DNA of 5,241 nt from the NCBI GenBank assembly GCA_005882155.1, contig VBCQ01000388.1, positions 1 to 5,241 of the forward strand, read 5' to 3'. Positions 1-5,059 of the stretch are shown here, one piece after another. The stretch comes from Betaproteobacteria bacterium. GTDB lineage: Bacteria; Pseudomonadota; Gammaproteobacteria; Burkholderiales; Burkholderiaceae_C. Made by a program: the position numbers and the translations under genes. The notes beneath the pieces were generated by a model that searched no databases, had not been told where the DNA came from, and saw only the letters and a list, made by a program, of their open reading frames with translations. Within the stretch, counting starts at the first letter, position 1; every line of letters starts with the position of its first letter.

Positions 1-881
1 CACTTGAGTTGGCTCGACGCAGGGTCGATCGCGAAGGTCGCCAAGGTGCTCGTCGTTCGCTCCGACGTGTAGAGGAAGCGGCCATCCGGCGTCACGTGCA
101 AGTCGGCCGCCCACGGCTTGCCGGTGAATCCTGCGGGCAAGCTGCTGAGCGTCTGCAGCGGCGACAAGGTGCCGCGGGCCGCGTCGAACGCCAGCACGTC
201 GACGTTCGCGTCGAGTTCGTTGAGCAGGTAGACGATGCGCCCGTTCGGATGGAACACGAGGTGACGCGGCCCGGCTTTCGGTCGGCCGCTGTAGTTCGGC
301 GGTGTGTTCGGCGAGACCTGGCCGGCACTCGGATCGAAGCGCATCTGCATCACCGCATCGGATCCGAGGTTGCTGACGAACAGGTTGCGATTCGACGCAT
401 CGACGAGCACCGCGTGCGCGTTCTGGCCGGTGGGAAGCACCTGCGTTGCGGCCTGCACGACGCCATCGGCGGCAATCGGGCTCACGCTCATCTTGTGCCC
501 GCCGTACGACGCCGCGAACAGATAGCGACCGCTGCGGTCGGTGACGATGTACGCCATGCTATCGGGCAAGGGGTTCGCGCCGATCGGGGTCAAGCGGCCA
601 TTCGCGGGGTCGATGCGAAAGCTCGCGACCGTGTACGGCTGCGAGCGCAGCGACGCGTAGAGGTACTTGCGATCCGGGCTCACCGCCATCGGCATCACCT
701 GCCCGCTGACCGGCACCGTCTGCACGAGCAGCAGGTCGCCCGCCGCCGCATCGAGCTGCAACACCGAAATCTCGCGGCTGTCGGCGTTGGACACGTAAAC
801 GAAGGTCGCGGCTTGGGTCACGGCGGCACTCAGCATGAAGAAACCGAACAGCACTGTACGCAGGCATTGAAACGCACGCAT
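1..881 (-). CDS. Pgl/YbhE-family (COG2706) seven-bladed beta-propeller lactonase, exported; 3' end cut by window edge
   Basis: The frame opens at ATG 881 and stays open for 293 codons to the left edge without a stop. Its middle and end resemble E. coli 6-phosphogluconolactonase (YbhE) as I remember it: GPRHLVFHPNG at residues 204-214, NELDANVDV at 221-229, and WAADLHVTPDGRFLYTSER at 257-275. Comparison with YbhE (about 331 aa) suggests that roughly 65 residues are missing. The family hydrolyses sugar-acid lactones. Beside a uronate-dehydrogenase-like gene and a TRAP importer, an aldaro-lactone is a likelier substrate than 6-phosphogluconolactone; Pgl-family lactonases of this kind have been named UxuL in proteobacterial hexuronate clusters (from memory). 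Residues 1-24 look like a Sec signal peptide: R2 and R8, a hydrophobic stretch V10-A20, and likely cleavage after TQA24. Classical Pgl is cytoplasmic and lacks this. A ribosome site AAGGGGA (887-893) sits 5 nt before the ATG. The family call is strong; the substrate is inference. Confidence 0.9.
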   Translation of the reverse strand, partial: MRAFQCLRTVLFGFFMLSAAVTQAATFVYVSNADSREISVLQLDAAAGDLLLVQTVPVSGQVMPMAVSPDRKYLYASLRSQPYTVASFRIDPANGRLTPIGANPLPDSMAYIVTDRSGRYLFAASYGGHKMSVSPIAADGVVQAATQVLPTGQNAHAVLVDASNRNLFVSNLGSDAVMQMRFDPSAGQVSPNTPPNYSGRPKAGPRHLVFHPNGRIVYLLNELDANVDVLAFDAARGTLSPLQTLSSLPAGFTGKPWAADLHVTPDGRFLYTSERTTSTLATFAIDPASSQLK

Positions 882-886
882 GGCAG

Positions 887-893
887 TCCCCTT
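887..893 (-). promoter_or_regulatory. Ribosome binding site of the lactonase gene
   Basis: On the minus strand the sequence is AAGGGGA followed by 5 nt (CTGCC) and the ATG at 881. It supports that ATG, and therefore the signal peptide, rather than an internal start such as Met16. Confidence 0.6.
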
Positions 894-911
894 GGTCGAA
901 TTCGTTGTCCA

Positions 912-927
912 TGGCGCCGAAGCGCCA
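912..927 (-). other. UUCG-capped hairpin in the leader of the lactonase gene
   Basis: On the transcribed (minus) strand the sequence is TGGCGC-TTCG-GCGCCA: a perfect 6-bp stem closed by a C(UUCG)G loop, a class known to be extra stable in RNA. It lies about 30 nt upstream of the start codon and outside the ribosome site. It may stabilise the message or end a processed fragment; nothing here proves a role. Confidence 0.4.
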
Positions 928-963
928 CCCGCGACGCATGAACCAGCGCAGCCAGCGGCAGCC

Positions 964-987
964 GCGGATCCGGCTTCGCCGGTCCGC
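964..987. repeat. Inverted repeat, 10-bp bulged stem
   Basis: GCGGATCCGGC and GCCGGTCCGC pair around a TTC loop, with T969 unpaired. All other positions are Watson-Crick. It is the copy of the four closest to the lactonase start. Confidence 0.5.
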
Positions 988-1007
988 TGGCTTGCCTTGC
1001 AGGCCGC

Positions 1008-1027
1008 GCCGGGCCAAAGGGCCCGGC
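1008..1027. repeat. GC-only hairpin, 8-bp perfect stem
   Basis: GCCGGGCC and GGCCCGGC form a perfect 8-bp stem around the loop AAAG (CTTT on the transcribed strand). No run of T follows in either direction, so it is not a standard intrinsic terminator. Confidence 0.55.
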
Positions 1028-1038
1028 CCTTCGCCAGG

Positions 1039-1065
1039 CATGAAAGGTCCACTGGACCTTTCATG
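1039..1065. repeat. Perfect 27-bp palindrome (13-bp arms, single central base)
   Basis: The arms CATGAAAGGTCCA (1039-1051) and TGGACCTTTCATG (1053-1065) are exact reverse complements around C1052; symmetry stops at both flanks. It is less GC-rich than its surroundings. In RNA it would form a long hairpin with a very small loop. As DNA it has the shape of a protein-binding operator or of the core of a palindromic repeat. No homologous site elsewhere in the window was noticed. Confidence 0.7.
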
Positions 1066-1076
1066 TCCGGGCTCAG

Positions 1077-1113
1077 CCCCCTCGAGGCGGAGGCGCCGTA
1101 GGCGCTTCGGGGG
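1077..1113 (-). terminator. Terminator-like stem-loop just after the Bug-family gene, without a U-tract
   Basis: The hairpin starts 9 nt after the stop codon that ends at 1123. Its outer clamp is G5/C5 (1109-1113 with 1077-1081) and its inner stem pairs 1090-1097 with 1101-1108 around a 3-nt loop; eight nt bulge out on one side. The transcribed strand continues CTGAGCCCGG, with no T run. It is more likely a 3'-end stabiliser, an attenuator or a repeat part than an efficient intrinsic terminator. Confidence 0.35.
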
Positions 1114-1122
1114 TGGTTCACT

Positions 1123-2097
1123 TCAGTCGACCTTGATGTTGCCGTCCTTGACGACGCGCAGCCACTTGGCCCGCTCCTTGGCCTCGAACGCAGCCAACTC
1201 TTCGGGGCCGATGCCCGAGGGCTCGAGCCCGATCGCCGCGAAGCGCTCCTGGATATCGGGCAGCTTCATGGCCTTGGCGATTTCGGCGGCGAGCAGATGG
1301 GTGATCTCCGACGGCGTTCCCGCCGGCGCATGCACCGATTGCCACGACGCGACGTCGTAGCCCGCAACGCCCGACTCGGCGATGGTCGGAATGCTCTCGA
1401 AGCCGCGCGCGCGCTTGGCTGTCGTCACCGCCAGGGCACGCAGCGTTCCAGCCTTGATGTGCGGCGCGGCGACGACGAGCGTGTCGATGCCCATGCTCAC
1501 CTGGCCACCGAGCACGTCCTGCATCGCCGGCCCGCTGCCGCGATAGGGGATGTGCACGAGGTAGACCTTCGCCAGCTGCTTCAGCAGCTCGCCGCTCATG
1601 TGCTGCGACGTGCCTGTGCCCGCCGACGAATGCGTGAGCTTGCCGGGGTTGGCGCGCGCGTAGGCGAGCAGATCGGGCATCGACTTGAATGGGCTTGCCG
1701 CCGGCACGATGACGACGTTTGGCGTGCTGCCGATCAGCGTGATCGGCGCGAAGTCTTTCGCGGCGTCGTACGGCATCTTCGGCTGCAGCGCCGGGTTGAT
1801 CGCCTGCGTGCTGATGGTTCCGCCGAGCAGCGTGTAGCCGTCGGGCGGCGACTTGGCGACGGCGTCGGCACCGACCACGCCGCCCGCGCCGCCCTTGTTC
1901 TCGACGACGAAGGTCTGGCCGAGCGCCGTGCTGAGCTTGGTGGAGATCAGCCGAGCGAGGATGTCGGTGGTGCCGCCGGGCGCGAAGGGCACGAGGTACT
2001 TCACCGGCCGCGTCGGCCAACTCGCGGCGGCGCGCGCCATTGCGCTGCCGAAGATCGAGGCCATGAGCGCAGCTTGCAAAACGGTTCGACGCTGCAT
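1123..2097 (-). CDS. Bug (TctC-family) periplasmic tripartite-tricarboxylate-type solute-binding protein
   Basis: This 324-aa protein has the usual Bug length. Residues 1-23 form a signal peptide (RR at 3-4, hydrophobic core 5-19, cleavage likely after ARA23). The mature part opens with the family signature PVKYLVPFAPGGTTDILAR (31-49), then ENKGGAGGVVGADAV (66-80) with PPDGYTLL (84-91), DFAPITLIG (115-123), AGTGTSQHMSGELL (159-172) and HIPYRGSGPAMQD (182-194). The start at 2097 is supported by GGAGA (2104-2108) 6 nt upstream. Bug proteins bind carboxylated or amidated small molecules in the periplasm; some deliver them to TctAB permeases and many are encoded alone. No tctA or tctB is in the window. 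It starts 34 nt after dctM, so it is probably co-transcribed with the TRAP genes. The ligand cannot be read from sequence; co-location suggests a sugar acid or a product such as an aldarate (inference). Confidence 0.93.
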   Translation of the reverse strand: MQRRTVLQAALMASIFGSAMARAAASWPTRPVKYLVPFAPGGTTDILARLISTKLSTALGQTFVVENKGGAGGVVGADAVAKSPPDGYTLLGGTISTQAINPALQPKMPYDAAKDFAPITLIGSTPNVVIVPAASPFKSMPDLLAYARANPGKLTHSSAGTGTSQHMSGELLKQLAKVYLVHIPYRGSGPAMQDVLGGQVSMGIDTLVVAAPHIKAGTLRALAVTTAKRARGFESIPTIAESGVAGYDVASWQSVHAPAGTPSEITHLLAAEIAKAMKLPDIQERFAAIGLEPSGIGPEELAAFEAKERAKWLRVVKDGNIKVD

Positions 2098-2131
2098 CAG
2101 CGATCTCCGGCAGTTTGAGGAACGATAGCGG

Positions 2132-3415
2132 CTACAAACCGAGCAGGCGCGGCAGCCACAGCGAAATCCACGGGATGTAGGTCACGAACATCAGCACGAT
2201 GAACATCGCGACGAAGAACGGCGCCATCGCTTTCGTCACGACGCCGATCGGCAGCTTCGAGACGGCGCTGCCAACGAACAGCACGCTGCCCACCGGAGGC
2301 GTGATCAGGCCGATGCCGAGGTTGACCATCATGATCATCCCGAAGTGAACCGGATGAACGCCGAGCGCCGTCACCACCGGAAGCAGGACCGGCGTGCAAA
2401 TGAGGATCAGCGGCGCCATGTCCATCAGGCAGCCGAGCACCAGCAGCATGATGTTGATGAGCATCAGCACGACGAATCGATCGTGCGACACCGTGGTGAA
2501 AAACTGCGTCACCTTGAGCGGGATCTGCATCAGCGTCATCAGGTAGCCGAAGCTCGCCGCGAAGCCGATCAGGATCATCACGATCGTCACCGTCTTCACC
2601 GTGCGATGGACGAGCTTGGGCAAATCGCGCCAGCGGTAGTCACGGTAGATGAACATCGTGACGAAGAAGGCCCACACGACGGCGATCGATGCCGACTCGT
2701 TGGCGGTGAAGATGCCCGACAAGATGCCGCCGAGAATGATGACCATCGTCATCAGTCCCCACAGCGCCTCGGCCGACAGGCGCAGCGCTTCTTTGAGCGG
2801 AATCACCTCGCCCTTCGGATACTCCTTGCGGTACGCGGTGATCAGGCACAGGATCGCCAGCATGAGCCCGAGCAGCAGACCGGGCAGCACCCCGGCCATG
2901 AACAGCGCGCCCACCGACACGGTGCCGCCGGCAGCGAGCGAATAGATCACCATGTTGTGGCTGGGCGGGATCAGGATCGCCTGCACCGATCCGCTGACGG
3001 TGACGGCGGTGGAGAAATCGCGTGGGTAGCCCTTGCGCTCCATCTCGGGGATGAGCACCGACCCGATCGACGCGGTATCGGCCACCGCGGAGCCCGAGAT
3101 CCCGCCGAAGAACGTCGACGCGAGGATGTTCACGAGCGACAACCCGCCGCGGATGAATCCCACCAGCACCGCAGCAAACGCAACCAGGCGCCGCGACATG
3201 CCGCCCTCGGCCATGATCGCGCCGGCCAACACGAAGAATGGAATCGCGAGCAGCGAAAACTTGTTGACGCCCGAGCCGATCTGGATCATCACCGCATCGA
3301 GCGGCAGGTCGATCCACAACGCCGCGATCAGCGACGCGAGGCCGAGCGAGTAGGCAATCGGCACGCCGATCAGCATCAGCGCGAAGAAGCTTCCGATCAG
3401 AATCAGCGCGTCCAT
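2132..3415 (-). CDS. dctM: TRAP transporter large permease subunit DctM
   Basis: This 427-aa polytopic inner-membrane protein is the ion-coupled transport subunit of a TRAP importer, which moves an organic acid, normally with Na+, after delivery by DctP. Family landmarks are present: FFGGISGSAVADTASIG (102-118) with the GxSGSxxAD core, ILIPPS (147-152), GIFTANESASIAVVWAF (234-250), and NLGIGLITPPVGSVLFVG (365-382). Hydrophobic segments run through the whole length, in keeping with about a dozen helices. The start at 3415 gives the family's normal N-terminus (MDALILIG) and length. The frame is open further upstream, but that extension would read through dctQ. GAGGG (3423-3427) lies 7 nt before the ATG. 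The ATG shares its A with the dctQ stop codon, implying translational coupling and 1:1 membrane subunits. The gene looks intact. Confidence 0.96.
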   Translation of the reverse strand: MDALILIGSFFALMLIGVPIAYSLGLASLIAALWIDLPLDAVMIQIGSGVNKFSLLAIPFFVLAGAIMAEGGMSRRLVAFAAVLVGFIRGGLSLVNILASTFFGGISGSAVADTASIGSVLIPEMERKGYPRDFSTAVTVSGSVQAILIPPSHNMVIYSLAAGGTVSVGALFMAGVLPGLLLGLMLAILCLITAYRKEYPKGEVIPLKEALRLSAEALWGLMTMVIILGGILSGIFTANESASIAVVWAFFVTMFIYRDYRWRDLPKLVHRTVKTVTIVMILIGFAASFGYLMTLMQIPLKVTQFFTTVSHDRFVVLMLINIMLLVLGCLMDMAPLILICTPVLLPVVTALGVHPVHFGMIMMVNLGIGLITPPVGSVLFVGSAVSKLPIGVVTKAMAPFFVAMFIVLMFVTYIPWISLWLPRLLGL

Positions 3416-3417
3416 CA
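3413..3417 (-). promoter_or_regulatory. TGATG stop/start overlap between dctQ and dctM
   Basis: On the minus strand the dctQ stop TGA (3417-3415) and the dctM start ATG (3415-3413) share one base. With a GAGGG site just upstream, inside dctQ, this is a classical re-initiation arrangement for two subunits that act together. Confidence 0.75.
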
Positions 3418-3960
3418 GACCGCCCTCACGTCGGGCTGGTCGTGCGCTTCGACGAGCGTTTCCTCGATGCGCACCGTGGCCCGCTGCGACTGCACGCCGA
3501 ACACCATGCGCTCGATGACGAACAGCAGCGTCGCCGCCGCGCCAATCGGCAGCGGCGAATACGTCACGCCCACCGGCAGCCACGGCAGCTCACTGATTGA
3601 CTGGTTCCACGTCGCGATGCACAGCCGGGTGCCGTAGAACGCGACGAACAGACACAGTAGAAGCATCAAGAGGTCGCTTGCGATTTCGCACAGGCGCTCC
3701 AGCGACGGCGGCAGCGCCTCGGTCATCAGCGACACCGCGATGTGCGCTCCGGCGCGGTAGCTGGCGGCCGCGCCGATGAAGGTGAAGATCACCATCAGCA
3801 TGATGGCGATCGGCTCGGGCCACTGGGCACCGAAGCCGAGCACGTAGCGCATGAACACGCCGCACGGGACGATGATCGACATCACGACAATCGCCGCGCC
3901 GGCCATCCAGATGCATGCGACATACAGCTTGTCCATCCAACGTATATAAGCGTGGTCCAT
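3415..3960 (-). CDS. dctQ: TRAP transporter small permease subunit DctQ
   Basis: This 181-aa membrane protein has four predicted helices at about residues 13-33, 50-66, 95-112 and 133-152, the usual DctQ topology. Family features are FMRYVLGFGAQWPEP (36-50), GAAASYRAGAHIAV (63-76; the Arg-x-Gly-x-His motif before the cytoplasmic stretch), LPPSLERL (83-90) and YSPLPIGAA (134-142). DctQ binds DctM to form the membrane unit of the importer. I chose ATG 3960 because it leaves a short hydrophilic lead before helix 1. A TTG at 3981 is in frame and would add seven residues. Neither has a clear Shine-Dalgarno sequence: the 20 nt before 3960 are pyrimidine-rich, and GGCGGA before 3981 is weak and rather far. 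The gene may depend on coupling or on a leaderless-like start, so the start is the uncertain part. It follows dctP by 78 nt and overlaps dctM by 1 nt. Confidence 0.93.
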   Translation of the reverse strand: MDHAYIRWMDKLYVACIWMAGAAIVVMSIIVPCGVFMRYVLGFGAQWPEPIAIMLMVIFTFIGAAASYRAGAHIAVSLMTEALPPSLERLCEIASDLLMLLLCLFVAFYGTRLCIATWNQSISELPWLPVGVTYSPLPIGAAATLLFVIERMVFGVQSQRATVRIEETLVEAHDQPDVRAV

Positions 3961-3989
3961 GAGGTGCCAAGGTGAGGTCAAACGCCGGT

Positions 3990-4001
3990 CCGCCGCGGCG
4001 G
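3990..4001. repeat. GC-only palindrome in the dctP-dctQ gap
   Basis: CCGCCGCGGCGG is a perfect 12-bp dyad in the 78-nt gap between the dctP stop and the dctQ start, flanked by further GC-rich partial complementarity (GTCC at 3988-3991 with GGAC at 4008-4011). There is no T run after it. In many binding-protein operons a stem-loop at this place protects the upstream message so that the binding protein is made in excess; that role is inferred here. Confidence 0.35.
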
Positions 4002-4038
4002 CAGGCCGGACTCTGCGCGGGCTGCGCGGCCCGTGCTC

Positions 4039-5025
4039 TTACTTCACTGCATCGATGCGCTTGATCAGGTCGGCGTACTGCGCGCCGTACTTCGCGCGCA
4101 CCGGCGCGGTGGCGTCGTAGAACGCCTTGTTGTCGATCTCGATGAACTCGACGCCGGCGGCCTTCAGTTTGGCGGTGTAGTCGGCGACGCTCTTGTCCCA
4201 CAGCGCGCGCTGCTCGAGCTGCGCTTCGCGCGAGAACTTCTTCACCAGCGCCTGATCGTCCTTGCTCATCTTGTCCCAGGCGATCTTGGACATCGCGAAG
4301 ATCTCGGGAATCATCAGGTGATGGGTCTGCGTGTAGTACTTTGCGCCGGTCGTGTAGTGGTTGGACGTGAACAGACTCGGCGGGTTGTTCTCGGCGCCGT
4401 CGACCACGCCGGTCTGCAGCGCGTTGAACACTTCGCCGTACCCCATCGAGATGCCGTTACCGCCCATCGCGTTCATCGTGTCGACGAACAGCGGGTTGCC
4501 CATCATCCGCACCTTCAGGCCCTTCAAGTCCTCGGGCTTGCGCACCGGCTTCTTGGTGTAGATGCTGCGCGTTCCGGCGTCCATCCAGCCGAGCGCGACG
4601 AGCCGCGCCGGACTGTTGGTGATCTTGTCGAGCATCTCGGCGCCGATGTCACCATCGATCACCTTGCGCATGTGCGCTTCGCTGCGGAACACGAAGGGCA
4701 TGTTGAAGACGTTCACGTCGGGCACCACCGGGCCGATGACGCCGAGCGACACGCGCGTGATCTGGATCGCCCCGACCTGCGTCTGCTCGACCATCTCCTT
4801 CTCGCTGCCGAGCACACCGCCGGGGAACATTTGAACCTTGTAGCGGCCGTTGGTCGCGGCCTCGAGCTTCTTGCCGAGGTTCTCGATCGCGACGACCGTG
4901 GGATAGCCCGGCGGGTGCACGTCGGCGGCCTTCAGGATCGTCTGCGCCTGTGCGGCAAGCGATGCACCGGCGATCGCGGCGACGAGCGTGCACCTGGCGA
5001 CGAAGCTTCTGCGTGTATTCATCAT
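4039..5025 (-). CDS. dctP: TRAP transporter periplasmic solute-binding protein DctP (likely sugar-acid binding)
   Basis: This 328-aa protein captures an organic acid in the periplasm for DctQM. Signal peptide: residues 1-27 (RR at 5-6, hydrophobic 13-24, cleavage after AQA27). The mature protein carries the DctP fold signatures: HPPGYP (37-42), MFPGGVLGSEKEMVEQTQ (66-83), DAGTRSIYT (149-157), DLKGLKVRM (166-174), GYGEVFNALQTGVVDGAEN (195-213) and PEIFAMSK (240-247). Against the sialic-acid protein SiaP, from memory, R153, R173 and N213 match the three ligand-contacting residues R127, R147 and N187; R173 is the near-universal carboxylate-binding Arg. The ligand is therefore a carboxylate. A uronate is suggested only by the udh-like gene 34 nt upstream; C4-dicarboxylates or other sugar acids remain possible. 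Two ATGs stand in tandem at 5025 and 5022. AGGAGA (5028-5033) is 2 nt from the first and 5 nt from the second, so 5022 may be the true start. The gene is intact, with stop TAA. Confidence 0.95.
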   Translation of the reverse strand: MMNTRRSFVARCTLVAAIAGASLAAQAQTILKAADVHPPGYPTVVAIENLGKKLEAATNGRYKVQMFPGGVLGSEKEMVEQTQVGAIQITRVSLGVIGPVVPDVNVFNMPFVFRSEAHMRKVIDGDIGAEMLDKITNSPARLVALGWMDAGTRSIYTKKPVRKPEDLKGLKVRMMGNPLFVDTMNAMGGNGISMGYGEVFNALQTGVVDGAENNPPSLFTSNHYTTGAKYYTQTHHLMIPEIFAMSKIAWDKMSKDDQALVKKFSREAQLEQRALWDKSVADYTAKLKAAGVEFIEIDNKAFYDATAPVRAKYGAQYADLIKRIDAVK

Positions 5026-5027
5026 GG

Positions 5028-5033
5028 TCTCCT
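5028..5033 (-). promoter_or_regulatory. Ribosome binding site of dctP
   Basis: AGGAGA on the minus strand is the best Shine-Dalgarno in the window. Its spacing is 2 nt to the first ATG and 5 nt to the second, which favours the second Met (5022) as initiator. Confidence 0.65.
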
Positions 5034-5059
5034 GGCAATGAAACAGTGAAGGTGGCGCG

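Larger units (their letters stand above)
964..1113. repeat. Structured intergenic block of four stem-loops (possible dispersed repeat element)
   Basis: The 241 nt between the stop of the Bug-family gene and the start of the lactonase gene hold no convincing reading frame but contain four inverted repeats in tandem. They are 964-987 (10 bp with one bulged base, loop TTC), 1008-1027 (8 bp, loop AAAG), 1039-1065 (27-bp perfect palindrome) and 1077-1113 (a C5/G5 outer clamp around an 8-bp inner stem with one G-U pair). Such clusters in Burkholderiales intergenic DNA are often members of multicopy palindromic families; membership here is a guess because only one copy is in view. No promoter with recognisable -35/-10 boxes was seen in this gap. 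Confidence 0.5.

Noticed and set aside
9..941. Long plus-strand open frame (310 codons) opposite the lactonase gene
   Set aside because: The product is very rich in Arg, His, Gln and Ala with no recognisable domain, and it lies antisense to a clear beta-propeller gene with its own ribosome site. This is a high-GC shadow.
559..1041. Minus-strand open frame of 160 codons spanning the intergenic gap and the start of the lactonase gene
   Set aside because: It overlaps the lactonase in another frame and is Arg-rich with no domain. The part in the gap is explained by the stem-loop block.
1077..1113. Strong intrinsic terminator ending the operon before the lactonase gene
   Set aside because: A stem-loop is present but no T run follows on the transcribed strand, and the outer and inner stems are separated by an 8-nt bulge. 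Kept only as a low-confidence terminator-like structure.
1297..2118. Plus-strand open frame of 273 codons opposite the Bug-family gene
   Set aside because: Low-complexity Arg/His/Ala composition, antisense to a gene with full Bug signatures.
3416..3583. Upstream extension of the dctM frame, giving 483 residues
   Set aside because: The extra residues overlap dctQ coding sequence, are Arg/Ala-rich and unlike DctM, whereas the start at 3415 gives the family length, a good ribosome site and a TGATG junction.
2345..3637. Plus-strand open frame of 430 codons opposite dctM and dctQ
   Set aside because: The translation is dominated by His, Arg, Gln, Asp and Glu, as expected from the complement of hydrophobic membrane-protein codons, and it runs across the boundary of two real genes.
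3941..3950. TATATAA-like stretch near the dctQ start as a promoter -10 box
   Set aside because: It lies inside the dctQ coding region (His-Ala-Tyr-Ile-Arg codons), with no -35 partner noticed at proper spacing.
4033..5049. Plus-strand open frame of 338 codons opposite dctP
   Set aside because: It covers nearly exactly dctP in antisense, is rich in His, Leu, Val and Arg, and has no family signature.
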